Both the position numbers and the translations under genes were made by a program. The notes under the pieces are model-generated. The model was not told the DNA's origin and did no database searches. It saw nothing but the letters and a program-made list of their open reading frames with translations. Positions 45,523-55,515 of a stretch of DNA of 64,000 nt are shown here, in pieces. Location of the stretch: the NCBI GenBank assembly GCA_964399635.1, contig CAYNRU010000027.1, positions 219,235 to 283,234 on the forward strand, read 5' to 3'. The first letter of the stretch is position 1; every line of letters begins with the position of its first letter. This stretch comes from UBA4615 sp964399635. Lineage in GTDB: Bacteria; Pseudomonadota; Gammaproteobacteria; Burkholderiales; Burkholderiaceae_E.

Positions 45523-45717
45523 CTACTCACGCTCGTCGATCCAGGCCTGCTGGATCGCCTCGAGGATCTTCTCCCCGGAGCGGTGGGGGTCGTCGTCGAA
45601 GCCCGGCAGGGCCAGCACCCATTTGTGCAGGTCGGTGAAGCGCAGCGTGCCCGGGTCGACGTCCGGATGGGTGTCTTCCAGGGCGATCGCGATCTCGAGC
45701 GTGTCGGTCCACTTCAT
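45523..45717 (-). CDS. iscX: Fe-S assembly protein IscX
   Basis: A 64-residue acidic protein of the IscX/YfhJ family: MKWTDTLEIAIALEDTHPDVDP, then FTDLHKWVLALPGFDDDP. It binds IscS and iron and modulates the rate of cluster assembly. It is the last gene of the isc operon, 85 bp after fdx. Start ATG 45717; a longer frame to 45771 lacks family support. Confidence 0.93.
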   Translation of the reverse strand: MKWTDTLEIAIALEDTHPDVDPGTLRFTDLHKWVLALPGFDDDPHRSGEKILEAIQQAWIDERE

Positions 45718-45802
45718 GGTCGTCTCCCTGAGGCGGGCTGAGGCGCGGCCGAGCCCATGGAGGGCGCGCACCGCATTCCGGGCGTCGCGCGGCGGCCCGC
45801 AC

Positions 45803-46135
45803 TCACTCCCGGGCGTGGTTGATGGTGTACCTGGGCAGCTCGATGGTGAGGTCGGTCTCGACCGGGTTCAGCTGGCACGACAGGCGCGAGTTGGCGGTCA
45901 GGCCCCAGGCCTTGTCGAGCATGTCGTCCTCGACCTCGCTCGAGGGCGGCAGCCGACCGAAGCCCTCGCGCACGATGACGTGGCAGGTGGTGCAGGCGGC
46001 CACCATGCCGCAGGCATGCTCGATGTCGATGCCGTGATCCAGCAGTTGCTGGCACAGGCTCTTGCCGGGCTCGGCCTCGAAGCGCGCGCCCTCGGGCGCG
46101 AGGCTCTCGTGAGGCAGGACGGTGACGGTGGGCAT
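45803..46135 (-). CDS. fdx: [2Fe-2S] ferredoxin of the Isc system
   Basis: A 110-residue adrenodoxin-type ferredoxin. Cluster ligands are C42, C48, C51 and C87 (C-x5-C-x2-C ... C). It donates electrons to cluster assembly on IscU. It starts 5 bp after the hscA stop. Length matches E. coli Fdx (111). Confidence 0.95.
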   Translation of the reverse strand: MPTVTVLPHESLAPEGARFEAEPGKSLCQQLLDHGIDIEHACGMVAACTTCHVIVREGFGRLPPSSEVEDDMLDKAWGLTANSRLSCQLNPVETDLTIELPRYTINHARE

Positions 46136-46140
46136 GGGGG

Positions 46141-48006
46141 TCAGCCGATCTCGTCGAGCCGGCGGCCGGCCAGCGCCTGGTGGACCGCGCGGTCCATGCG
46201 GCGGGCCGCGAAGTCCTCGGTGGCGCGCGCGAGCGCCTCGATCGCGGCCTCGATGGCGCGCGCATCGTCGCCCTGCGAGGTCGCCTTGAGGCCGCGCATC
46301 AGCGCGCCGATCGTGGCGCGCTCGGCGTCGTCGAGCAGATCGCCGTCGGCGTTCATCGCCACCTGCGTCGCCGACACCAGCCGATCGGCTTCGACCTGCT
46401 GCTCGCGCAGCGCGCGCGCCTTCATGTCGACCTCCGCGGTGCCGAAGGACTCCTGCAGCATCCGGGCGATCTCGTCGTCCGACAGGCCGTACGAGGGCTT
46501 GACCGCGATCGAGGCCTCGACGCCGCTGGACAGCTCACGCGCGGTCACCGACAGCAGCCCGTCGGCATCGACCTGGAAGGTCACCCGGATGCGCGCCGCG
46601 CCCGCGACCATCGGCGGGATGCCGCGCAGCTCGAAGCGCGCAAGCGAGCGGCAATCCGAAACCAGCTCACGCTCGCCCTGCACCACGTGCACCGCCATTG
46701 CGGTCTGCCCGTCCTTGTAGGTGGTGAACTCCTGCGCGCGGGCGACCGGGATGGTCGCGTTGCGCGGAATGATCTTCTCGGCCAGCCCGCCCATCGTCTC
46801 GATGCCGAGCGACAGCGGGATCACGTCGAGCAGCAGCCAATCCTCGCCTTCGCCGGTCCGGTTCCCGGCGAGCAGGTCGGCCTGGACCGCGGCGCCCAGC
46901 GCCACCACCTGGTCGGGGTCGAGGTCGATCAGCGGCGGGCGCCCGAACAGCCGACCCACCGCCTCGCGCACCTGCGGCATCCGGGTCGCGCCGCCCACCA
47001 TCACCACGCCGTCGATGCCCTGCGCGGTGAGCTTCGCGTCGCGCAGCGCGCGCCGCGCCGAATCCAGCGTGCGCTCGAGCAGGTCGGCGGTCATCGCGTG
47101 GAACTGCGCGGCGGTGACCGGCGTGGCCAGCATGCCGCGCCCGGTGAGCTGCAGCTCGATGCGCGCCGAGGGATGGTCGCTCAGCGCCTCCTTGGCGAGG
47201 CGCGAGGCCTTCAGCAGCCGGCGCAGGTCGTCGGGCGGCAGCTCGCCCAGCCCGTTGGCGCTCACGAAGAATTCCGCGAGCCTGGAATCGAAGTCGTCGC
47301 CGCCGAGCGCGGTGTCTCCGCCGGTCGAGATCACCTCGAAGACGCCCTTGCTCAGGCGCAGGATGGAGATGTCGAAGGTGCCGCCGCCCAGGTCGTAGAC
47401 CGCGTAGACGCCTTCGGAGCCATGATCCAGACCGTAGGCGATCGCGGCGGCGGTCGGCTCGTTGAGCAGGCGCAGCACCTCCAGGCCGGCGAGCCGCGCG
47501 GCATCCTTGGTGGCCTGGCGCTGCGCGTCGTCGAAGTACGCGGGCACGGTGATGACCGCACCGACCAGCTCGCCCCCGAGCGAGGCCTCGGCGCGCGCGC
47601 GCAGTACCTTGAGGATCTCGGCCGACACCTCGACCGGGCTCAGGTCGCCCGCGACCGTGCGCAGCCGGACCATGCCCGGCGCATCGACGAACACATAAGG
47701 CGTGCGGTGGCGCGTCGCGTCGTCCACGCCGCGGCCCATGAAGCGCTTGACCGAGACGATCGTGTTGCGGGGATCCTCCGAGGCGCACTCCCAGGCGACG
47801 TGCCCGACATCGACACTGCGGTCCTCGCGATACCGCACGACCGAGGGCAGCAGCGGGCGACCGAGCGCGTCGGGCAGGACCTCCGCGACGCCGGAGCGCA
47901 CGGTGGCGGCCAGCGAGTTGGTGGTGCCCAGGTCGATGCCGACCGCGAGCCGCCGCTGGTGCGGCTCGGGCGACATGCCTGGTTCGGAGATCTGCAGCAG
48001 GGCCAT
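46141..48006 (-). CDS. hscA: Fe-S cluster chaperone HscA (Hsp70 family)
   Basis: A 621-residue Hsp70-type ATPase that releases clusters from IscU. Nucleotide-binding domain at about 20-390 with GIDLGTTNS and YDLGGGTFDISIL; substrate-binding domain after about 400. It recognises the LPPVK motif of IscU, which is present here. Its co-chaperone hscB lies 10 bp upstream. The first 18 residues are longer than needed, but ATG 48006 is the only good start. Confidence 0.95.
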   Translation of the reverse strand: MALLQISEPGMSPEPHQRRLAVGIDLGTTNSLAATVRSGVAEVLPDALGRPLLPSVVRYREDRSVDVGHVAWECASEDPRNTIVSVKRFMGRGVDDATRHRTPYVFVDAPGMVRLRTVAGDLSPVEVSAEILKVLRARAEASLGGELVGAVITVPAYFDDAQRQATKDAARLAGLEVLRLLNEPTAAAIAYGLDHGSEGVYAVYDLGGGTFDISILRLSKGVFEVISTGGDTALGGDDFDSRLAEFFVSANGLGELPPDDLRRLLKASRLAKEALSDHPSARIELQLTGRGMLATPVTAAQFHAMTADLLERTLDSARRALRDAKLTAQGIDGVVMVGGATRMPQVREAVGRLFGRPPLIDLDPDQVVALGAAVQADLLAGNRTGEGEDWLLLDVIPLSLGIETMGGLAEKIIPRNATIPVARAQEFTTYKDGQTAMAVHVVQGERELVSDCRSLARFELRGIPPMVAGAARIRVTFQVDADGLLSVTARELSSGVEASIAVKPSYGLSDDEIARMLQESFGTAEVDMKARALREQQVEADRLVSATQVAMNADGDLLDDAERATIGALMRGLKATSQGDDARAIEAAIEALARATEDFAARRMDRAVHQALAGRRLDEIG

Positions 48007-48016
48007 TCAGTGATCC

Positions 48017-48547
48017 TCAGGCGGCCAGTCCGTCTTCGGCGGTGCCCACTTCGGCGCCGAACTTGTCGACGAACATGAGGCGGCGCACTGCGTCGGCGGC
48101 CCGCGCGTAGTCGTGGTCGTGGTCGATGGCGTGGCCGATTTCGGCAAGCAGCCGGGCGCGATGATCGCACAGCATCTCGCCAAGCCCGGCCAGCGCGTCC
48201 CGGTCGCGGCCGTCGCGAGCGTCCTCGAGGGCCTCGCGCCAGGCCATCTGCTGGATCAGGAAGGCGGGCGCCATCGCGGTGTTGGTCTCGGCCTGCAGCG
48301 CCACGCCGTTGCGCTCGCACAGATAGGCGGCACGTCGGCCGGGATCGGCCAGGGTCCGGTAGGCCTCGTTGGCGAGCGTGGCGAGCTGCATCGCGATCCG
48401 CCGCTCGGTGCCTCCCGCCGACACGTAGCGGTCCGGGTGGACCGCTGCCTGCAGGCGGCGATGCGCCTGCTGCACCTCGGCCGGGTCGACTCCGAACCGC
48501 TCGGGCAGCCCGAGCAACTCGAAGTAGCTCTTCTTCAGGATGTCCAT
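48017..48547 (-). CDS. hscB: Fe-S cluster co-chaperone HscB
   Basis: A 176-residue J-domain protein (HPD at 37-39 in AVHPDRYV) with a C-terminal HscB oligomerisation domain. It delivers IscU to HscA and stimulates its ATPase. It lies between iscA (64 bp) and hscA (10 bp). Confidence 0.95.
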   Translation of the reverse strand: MDILKKSYFELLGLPERFGVDPAEVQQAHRRLQAAVHPDRYVSAGGTERRIAMQLATLANEAYRTLADPGRRAAYLCERNGVALQAETNTAMAPAFLIQQMAWREALEDARDGRDRDALAGLGEMLCDHRARLLAEIGHAIDHDHDYARAADAVRRLMFVDKFGAEVGTAEDGLAA

Positions 48548-48611
48548 GTATGGGGCCGCAGGAGCGACGAGGCGGCCCGAGGCCGCCTCCGGGAGTGACC
48601 CCGCGAATCGT

Positions 48612-48935
48612 TCAGACCTTGAACGACTCGCCGCAGCCGCACTCGCTCTTGACGTTGGGGTTGTTGAATCTGAAGCCCTCGTTCAGGCCCTCGCGCACGA
48701 AGTCGAGTTCCGTGCCGTCGATGTAGGCCAGGCTGCGCGGGTCGATCAGCACGCGCACCCCATGGCTCTCGAACAGGAGGTCCTCCGGCTGCGAATCGTC
48801 CGCGTACTCGAGCTTGTAGGCCAGGCCCGAGCAGCCGGTGGTCCGGACGCCCAGACGCAGCCCGATGCCCTTGCCGCGGCGCTCGATGTACTTCGAGACG
48901 TGCTTCGCAGCCGCTTCGGTCAGCGTGATCGCCAT
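48612..48935 (-). CDS. iscA: Iron-sulfur cluster assembly protein IscA
   Basis: A 107-residue A-type carrier with the three conserved cysteines C35, C99 and C101 (TGCSGLAY and ECGCGESF). It carries iron or clusters to target apoproteins. Length equals E. coli IscA. It is 22 bp after iscU. Confidence 0.95.
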   Translation of the reverse strand: MAITLTEAAAKHVSKYIERRGKGIGLRLGVRTTGCSGLAYKLEYADDSQPEDLLFESHGVRVLIDPRSLAYIDGTELDFVREGLNEGFRFNNPNVKSECGCGESFKV

Positions 48936-48957
48936 GAGTTCGTCCTCCGTTCCGCGG

Positions 48958-49368
48958 TCAGGCGGCCTTCGAGTGCTCGGCGACGACCTGCCCGTGCTTG
49001 GTGCGGTAGTCCTCGACGGCGGCCTTGATCGCGTCCTCGGCCAGGATCGAGCAGTGGATCTTGACCGGCGGCAGCGCGAGCTCCTCGGCGATCTGGGTGT
49101 TCTTGATCGACATCGCCTCGTCGAGCGTCTTGCCCTTGACCCACTCGGTGACCAGCGACGACGAGGCGATCGCCGAGCCGCAGCCGTAGGTCTTGAACTT
49201 GGCGTCCTCGATGATCCCGCTCGCGCTCACGCGGATCTGCAGCTTCATGACGTCGCCGCAGGCGGGCGCGCCGACCATGCCGGTGCCGACCGTCGGGTCG
49301 CCCTTGTCGAGCGCGCCGACGTTACGGGGGTTTTCGTAGTGATCGATGACCTTGTCGCTATATGCCAT
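48958..49368 (-). CDS. iscU: Fe-S cluster scaffold IscU
   Basis: A 136-residue scaffold on which clusters are built. Ligands C37, C63, H105 and C106 and the assembly residue D39 are all present; LPPVK (99-103) is the HscA recognition motif. It follows iscS after 61 bp. Confidence 0.97.
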   Translation of the reverse strand: MAYSDKVIDHYENPRNVGALDKGDPTVGTGMVGAPACGDVMKLQIRVSASGIIEDAKFKTYGCGSAIASSSLVTEWVKGKTLDEAMSIKNTQIAEELALPPVKIHCSILAEDAIKAAVEDYRTKHGQVVAEHSKAA

Positions 49369-49429
49369 GGCAGAACCTCTTGCAACGTGTGATTGACGTC
49401 CCTGTACCGACCCGGGTGTGCCCGGTGAC

Positions 49430-50638
49430 TCAGTGGGCGGCCCACTGGACGGAGTCCAGGTCGATCCCTTCCTTGAACATGTCCCAGAGGGGCGACATCT
49501 CGCGCAGCTTGCCGACCTTGTCCTTCAGGAGCGCGACCGCGAAGTCGACCTCCTCCTCGGTCGTGAAGCGCCCGACCGAGAACCGGATGGAGCTGTGCGC
49601 GAGTTCGTCGCTGCGACCGAGCGCACGCAGCACGTAGGAGGGCTCGAGGCTCGCCGACGTGCAGGCCGAACCCGACGACACCGCAAGGTCCTTGACCGCC
49701 ATGATCAGCGACTCGCCCTCGACGAAGTTGAAGCTCACGTTGAGGTTGTGCGGCACGCGCCGCTCCATGTCGCCGTTGACGTAGATCTCCTCGATGCTCG
49801 ACAGGCCCCGGTACAGCTTGTCGCGCAGCATGCGGATCCGCTCGTTCTCGGTCTTCATCTCGACCGCCGCGAGCCGGAAGGCCTCGCCCATGCCGACGAT
49901 CTGGTGCGTGGGCAGCGTGCCCGAGCGCATGCCCCGCTCGTGACCGCCGCCATGGATCTGCGCCTCGATGCGCACGCGTGGCTTGCGCTGCACGTACAGC
50001 GCGCCCACGCCCTTGGGTCCGTAGGTCTTGTGCGCCGAGAAGCTCATCAGCTCGACCGGCAGCGTGGCGAGGTCGATGTCGACCTTGCCCGTCGCCTGCG
50101 CCGCATCGACGTGGCAGATGATGCCGCGCTCGCGGCACATCCGGCCGATCGCAGGGATGTCCTGGATGACACCGATCTCGTTGTTCACGTACATGACCGA
50201 CACGAGGATGGTGTCCTTGCGCAGCGCCGCCTCGAACGCGTCGAGGTCGAGCAGGCCGTCGGCGCGGACGTCGAGGTAGGTCACCTCGAAGCCCTGGCGC
50301 TCGAGCTCGCGCATGGTGTCCAGCGTCGCCTTGTGCTCGGTCTTGACGGTGATCAGGTGCCTGCCGCGCTCCTTGTAGAAGTGCGCCGCGCCCTTGACCG
50401 CGAGGTTGATCGACTCGGTCGCGCCGGAGGTCCAGGCGATCTCCTTGGCGTCGCAACCGACCAGCGCGGCCACCTGCTCCCGCGCGTCCTCGACCGCCTT
50501 CTCGGCGTCCCAGCCGTATGCATGGCTGCGCGAGGCGGGGTTGCCGAACCGCTGCGACAGCCAGGGCACCATTCGGTCGACCACGCGCGGGTCGACCGGG
50601 GTGGTGGCGGAATAGTCCAGATAAACCGGCAGTTGCAT
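49430..50638 (-). CDS. iscS: Cysteine desulfurase IscS
   Basis: A 402-residue PLP enzyme that takes sulfur from cysteine for Fe-S clusters, thiamine and tRNA modification. PLP lysine K204 (FSAHKTYGPKG) and the mobile-loop cysteine C326 (SSGSACTS) correspond to E. coli K206 and C328. The ATG at 50638 (MQLPVYLDYS) has AGGGAG before it and gives the family length (E. coli 404); an ATG at 50662 would add 8 residues and has a poor site. It is the second gene of the operon. Confidence 0.96.
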   Translation of the reverse strand: MQLPVYLDYSATTPVDPRVVDRMVPWLSQRFGNPASRSHAYGWDAEKAVEDAREQVAALVGCDAKEIAWTSGATESINLAVKGAAHFYKERGRHLITVKTEHKATLDTMRELERQGFEVTYLDVRADGLLDLDAFEAALRKDTILVSVMYVNNEIGVIQDIPAIGRMCRERGIICHVDAAQATGKVDIDLATLPVELMSFSAHKTYGPKGVGALYVQRKPRVRIEAQIHGGGHERGMRSGTLPTHQIVGMGEAFRLAAVEMKTENERIRMLRDKLYRGLSSIEEIYVNGDMERRVPHNLNVSFNFVEGESLIMAVKDLAVSSGSACTSASLEPSYVLRALGRSDELAHSSIRFSVGRFTTEEEVDFAVALLKDKVGKLREMSPLWDMFKEGIDLDSVQWAAH

Positions 50639-50689
50639 CGAATCGCTCCCTGTTGCGCTCATTCTTCTAGGTACGGCCGGTGCTGCGGC

Positions 50690-51220
50690 TCAGGAGGCTG
50701 TGGTCACCCGCGCGCCCTGCATGTTGATCGGTTGCAGGGTCGACGTGGGGAACTCGAGGGCCGCACGGTGCTCGCGCAGTACCGAAATCTGCTTGGGCGG
50801 CGCCTTGGTCTCGCGACCGCGCTGCTGCTCGACCAGTTCCTGCAGCGTCACGCCGTCCAGGAACTCGATCATCTTCTTGTTCAGGTTGGACCAGAGCTCG
50901 TGCGTCATGCACGGGCCGTCTTCGTGGCAGTTCTCCTTGCCGCCGCAGCTCGTCGCGTCGAGCGGCTCGTCGACCGCGAAGATGATGTCGGCCACCGAGA
51001 CGTCGCGCATCGGGCGCGCGAGCGTGTAGCCGCCGCCGGGGCCACGCGTGCTCTCGACGAGCTCGTGGCGACGCAGCTTGCCGAACAGCTGCTCCAGATA
51101 GGAGAGCGAGATCTTCTGGCGCTGGCTGATGCCGGCCAGGGTCACGGGGCCGTTGTGCTGGCGCATGGCCAGGTCGATCATGGCCGTCACGGCGAAGCGG
51201 CCTTTGGTGGTCAAGCGCAT
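50690..51220 (-). CDS. iscR: Iron-sulfur cluster regulator IscR
   Basis: A 176-residue Rrf2-family repressor that senses cluster status with a [2Fe-2S] cluster. N-terminal winged helix-turn-helix (residues 1-60), dimer helix, and cluster ligands C92, C98, C104 and H107 at the same positions as E. coli IscR. It heads the isc operon and has two type-1 IscR sites over its promoter, so it should repress its own operon when clusters are plentiful. Start ATG 51220 after CGGAGC. Confidence 0.97.
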   Translation of the reverse strand: MRLTTKGRFAVTAMIDLAMRQHNGPVTLAGISQRQKISLSYLEQLFGKLRRHELVESTRGPGGGYTLARPMRDVSVADIIFAVDEPLDATSCGGKENCHEDGPCMTHELWSNLNKKMIEFLDGVTLQELVEQQRGRETKAPPKQISVLREHRAALEFPTSTLQPINMQGARVTTAS

Positions 51221-51235
51221 GGCGTTAGCTCCGAT

Positions 51236-51260
51236 AAACCCAACTGATTGAGTCAAGTAT
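51236..51260 (-). promoter_or_regulatory. IscR type-1 binding site, promoter-proximal
   Basis: Read on the minus strand this 25-bp sequence fits the type-1 consensus ATASYYGACTRWWWYAGTCRRSTAT (written here as a consensus) at 22 of 25 positions. It overlaps the -10 hexamer TATACT (complement of 51256-51261), so binding would block RNA polymerase at iscR. Confidence 0.75.
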
Positions 51261-51264
51261 ACCG

Positions 51265-51289
51265 ATACCCGACTAGTTTGGTCGAGTAT
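51265..51289 (-). promoter_or_regulatory. IscR type-1 binding site, upstream
   Basis: This 25-bp sequence matches the type-1 IscR consensus at 23 of 25 positions, including both GAC/GTC cores and both ATA/TAT ends. It covers the -35 region of the iscR promoter and is separated by 4 bp from the second site, so two dimers could bind side by side on nearly the same face. Confidence 0.85.
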
Positions 51290-51334
51290 CCGTACGGGGA
51301 TCGGGGGATTTGTCCTAGACAATTCATCCCGCGA

Positions 51335-51352
51335 CGTGACTGTGCAGTCACG
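51335..51352. other. 18-bp dyad between the LMW phosphatase gene and the iscR promoter
   Basis: CGTGACTG-TG-CAGTCACG is a perfect 8-bp inverted repeat with a 2-bp centre. It lies 64 bp after the end of the upstream phosphatase gene and about 45 bp before the IscR sites. There is no T-run, so an operator for an unknown dimeric regulator or an mRNA-end hairpin are both possible. Confidence 0.5.
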
Positions 51353-51416
51353 CGGGGACGATGTCAAGGCATCGGCGGCGGCGCACTGCGGCGCCACCGA
51401 CTCGCCAGACGGACCT

Positions 51417-51938
51417 TCAGGCGGCCGCGACCTGGGTGGCGCGGCGACGGGCGACCTCGAGCAGCCCGGCGCAGGCGTCCTCGATGAAATCGAGCGCCTG
51501 GTCGAAGCCCTGCTGCGCGCCGTAGTACGGGTCCGGAATGGTCGCCGACTCGTGCTCGGTCGCGAAGCGCATCAGCAGCTGCAGCTTGTGGTGCGCTTTC
51601 TTGGGGGCCCGCTGCTGCAGCAGGCTGAGGTTGTCCCAGTCCATCGCGAGGATCAGGTCGTAGGCCTCGAAGTCCTTGTCCTGCACCTGGCGCGCACGCA
51701 GGTCGGTGATGTCATAGCCGCGTTTGGCGGCGATCGATTGGGCCCGCTTGTCGGGGGTCTCACCGGCATGGAACGCATGCGTGCCGGCCGAATCGACCTT
51801 CACGATGTCGTCGAGCCCGGCCTGGCGCACCAACTGCCGGAACACGCCTTCGGCCATCGGCGAGCGGCAGATGTTGCCCATGCAGACGAACAGCACCCGG
51901 GTGTTCATGGCCATCGATACAGGTTGAGTTTTTGCCAT
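51417..51938 (-). CDS. Low-molecular-weight protein tyrosine phosphatase
   Basis: A 173-residue phosphatase with the P-loop CMGNICRS (C19, R25) and the general acid in IPDPYYG (D136). ATG 51938 (MAKTQPVSM) has GGAAGAA before it; Met11 is an alternative. The gene is often found upstream of iscR in beta-proteobacteria. It may dephosphorylate envelope tyrosine kinases, but no kinase gene is adjacent. The C-terminal 15 residues are an Ala/Arg-rich extension. Confidence 0.9.
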   Translation of the reverse strand: MAKTQPVSMAMNTRVLFVCMGNICRSPMAEGVFRQLVRQAGLDDIVKVDSAGTHAFHAGETPDKRAQSIAAKRGYDITDLRARQVQDKDFEAYDLILAMDWDNLSLLQQRAPKKAHHKLQLLMRFATEHESATIPDPYYGAQQGFDQALDFIEDACAGLLEVARRRATQVAAA

Positions 51939-51990
51939 CTTGTTTCTTCCGCGCTGGAAATGATTGTCCTTGGGTCGGCTCGCTGTCCCG

Positions 51991-54075
<2,085 letters not shown>

Positions 54076-54254
54076 GGGATCGGGGGCATACCCGCGTGCT
54101 AGACTTTGCAACGCGTCATTGCCACGCGCGCCAAAACGACGATTATCGCTCGTGCGGACCCAAAAAGCCAGCCTTTTGCACAATTTTTAAGCAAAGCTCG
54201 CCGTCGCGCTTCTGCCGCGTCGATGTATACCGACTTCCAGATCAAGGCCTTACG
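54076..54254. promoter_or_regulatory. Divergent promoter region of uvrB and the aminotransferase
   Basis: A 179-bp region with a local drop in GC content around 54135-54195. TATACC near 54227 is the best -10 hexamer for the aminotransferase. On the minus strand GATAAT (complement near 54141) may serve uvrB. Neither has a convincing -35 hexamer. Confidence 0.35.
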
Positions 54255-55460
54255 ATGACTTTCTCACCGTTTTCCGCGGTTCCTATGGCTGCGCGCGATC
54301 CGATACTCGGACTCAACGAAGCCTTCGCCGCCGACACCCGTGCGAACAAAGTCAACCTGGGCGTCGGGGTGTACTGCGACGATGACGGCAAGATCCCTCT
54401 GCTCGCCGCAGTGAAGCAGGCCGAGGCCAAGCGCAACGCCGCCGCGTCCGCTCGTGGCTACCTCCCCATCGACGGGATCGCCGCCTACAACCTCGCGGTC
54501 CAGACCCTGCTCTTCGGGGCCGACTCGCCGCTGGTGGCCCAGAAGCGCGTCGCGGCGGTCCAGGCGCTGGGCGGAACGGGCGCGCTCAAGGTCGGCGCCG
54601 ACCTTCTCCGACGCTTCGTGCCGGACGCCCAGGTCTGGATCAGCGATCCGAGCTGGGAGAACCACCGGGCGCTGTTCGAGAGCGCGGGCTTCACGGTCAA
54701 CACCTATCCGTACTACGACCCGGTGAACCACGGCGTGCGTTTCGACGCGATGCTCGCCGAGATGAGGAAGATGCCGGCGCAGTCGATCGTCGTGCTGCAC
54801 GCCTGCTGCCACAACCCGACCGGGGTCGACCTGACCGACGCCCAGTGGACCCAGGTGGTGGAGGCGTGCGCCGCCGGACGGCTGATTCCCTTCCTGGACA
54901 TCGCCTACCAGGGCTTCGGCGACGGCATCGAGCCGGACGCGGCGGCGGTGCGGCGCTTCGCGGCCTCCGGCATGGATTTCCTGGTGTCGAGCTCGTTCTC
55001 GAAGTCCTTCTCCCTCTACGGCGAGCGGGTCGGCGCGCTGTCGGTGGTGGCGCAGGACAAGGACGAGGCGGCCCGCCTGCTGAGCCAGCTCAAGCGCGTG
55101 GTCCGCACCAACTACTCCAACCCGCCGACCCACGGCGGCTCGGTGGTGACGACGGTGCTGAACACGCCCGAGCTGCGGGCGCTGTGGGAGCAGGAGCTCG
55201 CCGGCATGCGCGACCGCATCCGCCAGATGCGCATCGGCCTGGTCGAGCGGCTGGCCGCGCGCGGCGTGAAGCGCGACTTCTCCTTCGTGGCCAGGCAGCG
55301 CGGCATGTTCTCCTACTCTGGGCTGACCAGCGCCCAGGTCGACCGCCTGCGCGACGAATACGGCATCTACGCGGTGTCCACCGGTCGGATCTGCCTGGCC
55401 GCGCTCAACAGCCGCAACATCGACGCGGTCGCCGACGCGATCGCGGCCGTGATCGCCTGA
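54255..55460 (+). CDS. Aromatic/aspartate aminotransferase, class I
   Basis: A 401-residue PLP transaminase of the AspC/TyrB group. PLP lysine K250 in SSSFSKSFSLYGERVG; NPTG at 187-190; the typical N-terminus FSAVPMAARDPILGLNEAF. It exchanges the amino group between glutamate and oxaloacetate or aromatic 2-oxo acids; sequence does not separate AspC from TyrB. The gene commonly stands back-to-back with uvrB in Burkholderiales. Start ATG 54255 is fixed by the family N-terminus. Confidence 0.93.
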   Translation: MTFSPFSAVPMAARDPILGLNEAFAADTRANKVNLGVGVYCDDDGKIPLLAAVKQAEAKRNAAASARGYLPIDGIAAYNLAVQTLLFGADSPLVAQKRVAAVQALGGTGALKVGADLLRRFVPDAQVWISDPSWENHRALFESAGFTVNTYPYYDPVNHGVRFDAMLAEMRKMPAQSIVVLHACCHNPTGVDLTDAQWTQVVEACAAGRLIPFLDIAYQGFGDGIEPDAAAVRRFAASGMDFLVSSSFSKSFSLYGERVGALSVVAQDKDEAARLLSQLKRVVRTNYSNPPTHGGSVVTTVLNTPELRALWEQELAGMRDRIRQMRIGLVERLAARGVKRDFSFVARQRGMFSYSGLTSAQVDRLRDEYGIYAVSTGRICLAALNSRNIDAVADAIAAVIA

Positions 55461-55515
55461 CCGGGCGGCGCGGCTCGGGCCGCCTGCGGGCCGATTCGAG
55501 GCGGGTGCGCGGGCC

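Noticed and set aside
54076..54254. LexA (SOS) box upstream of uvrB
   Set aside because: I looked for CTGT-N8-ACAG and close variants and found none; uvrB may not be LexA-controlled here, or the box is too divergent to see.
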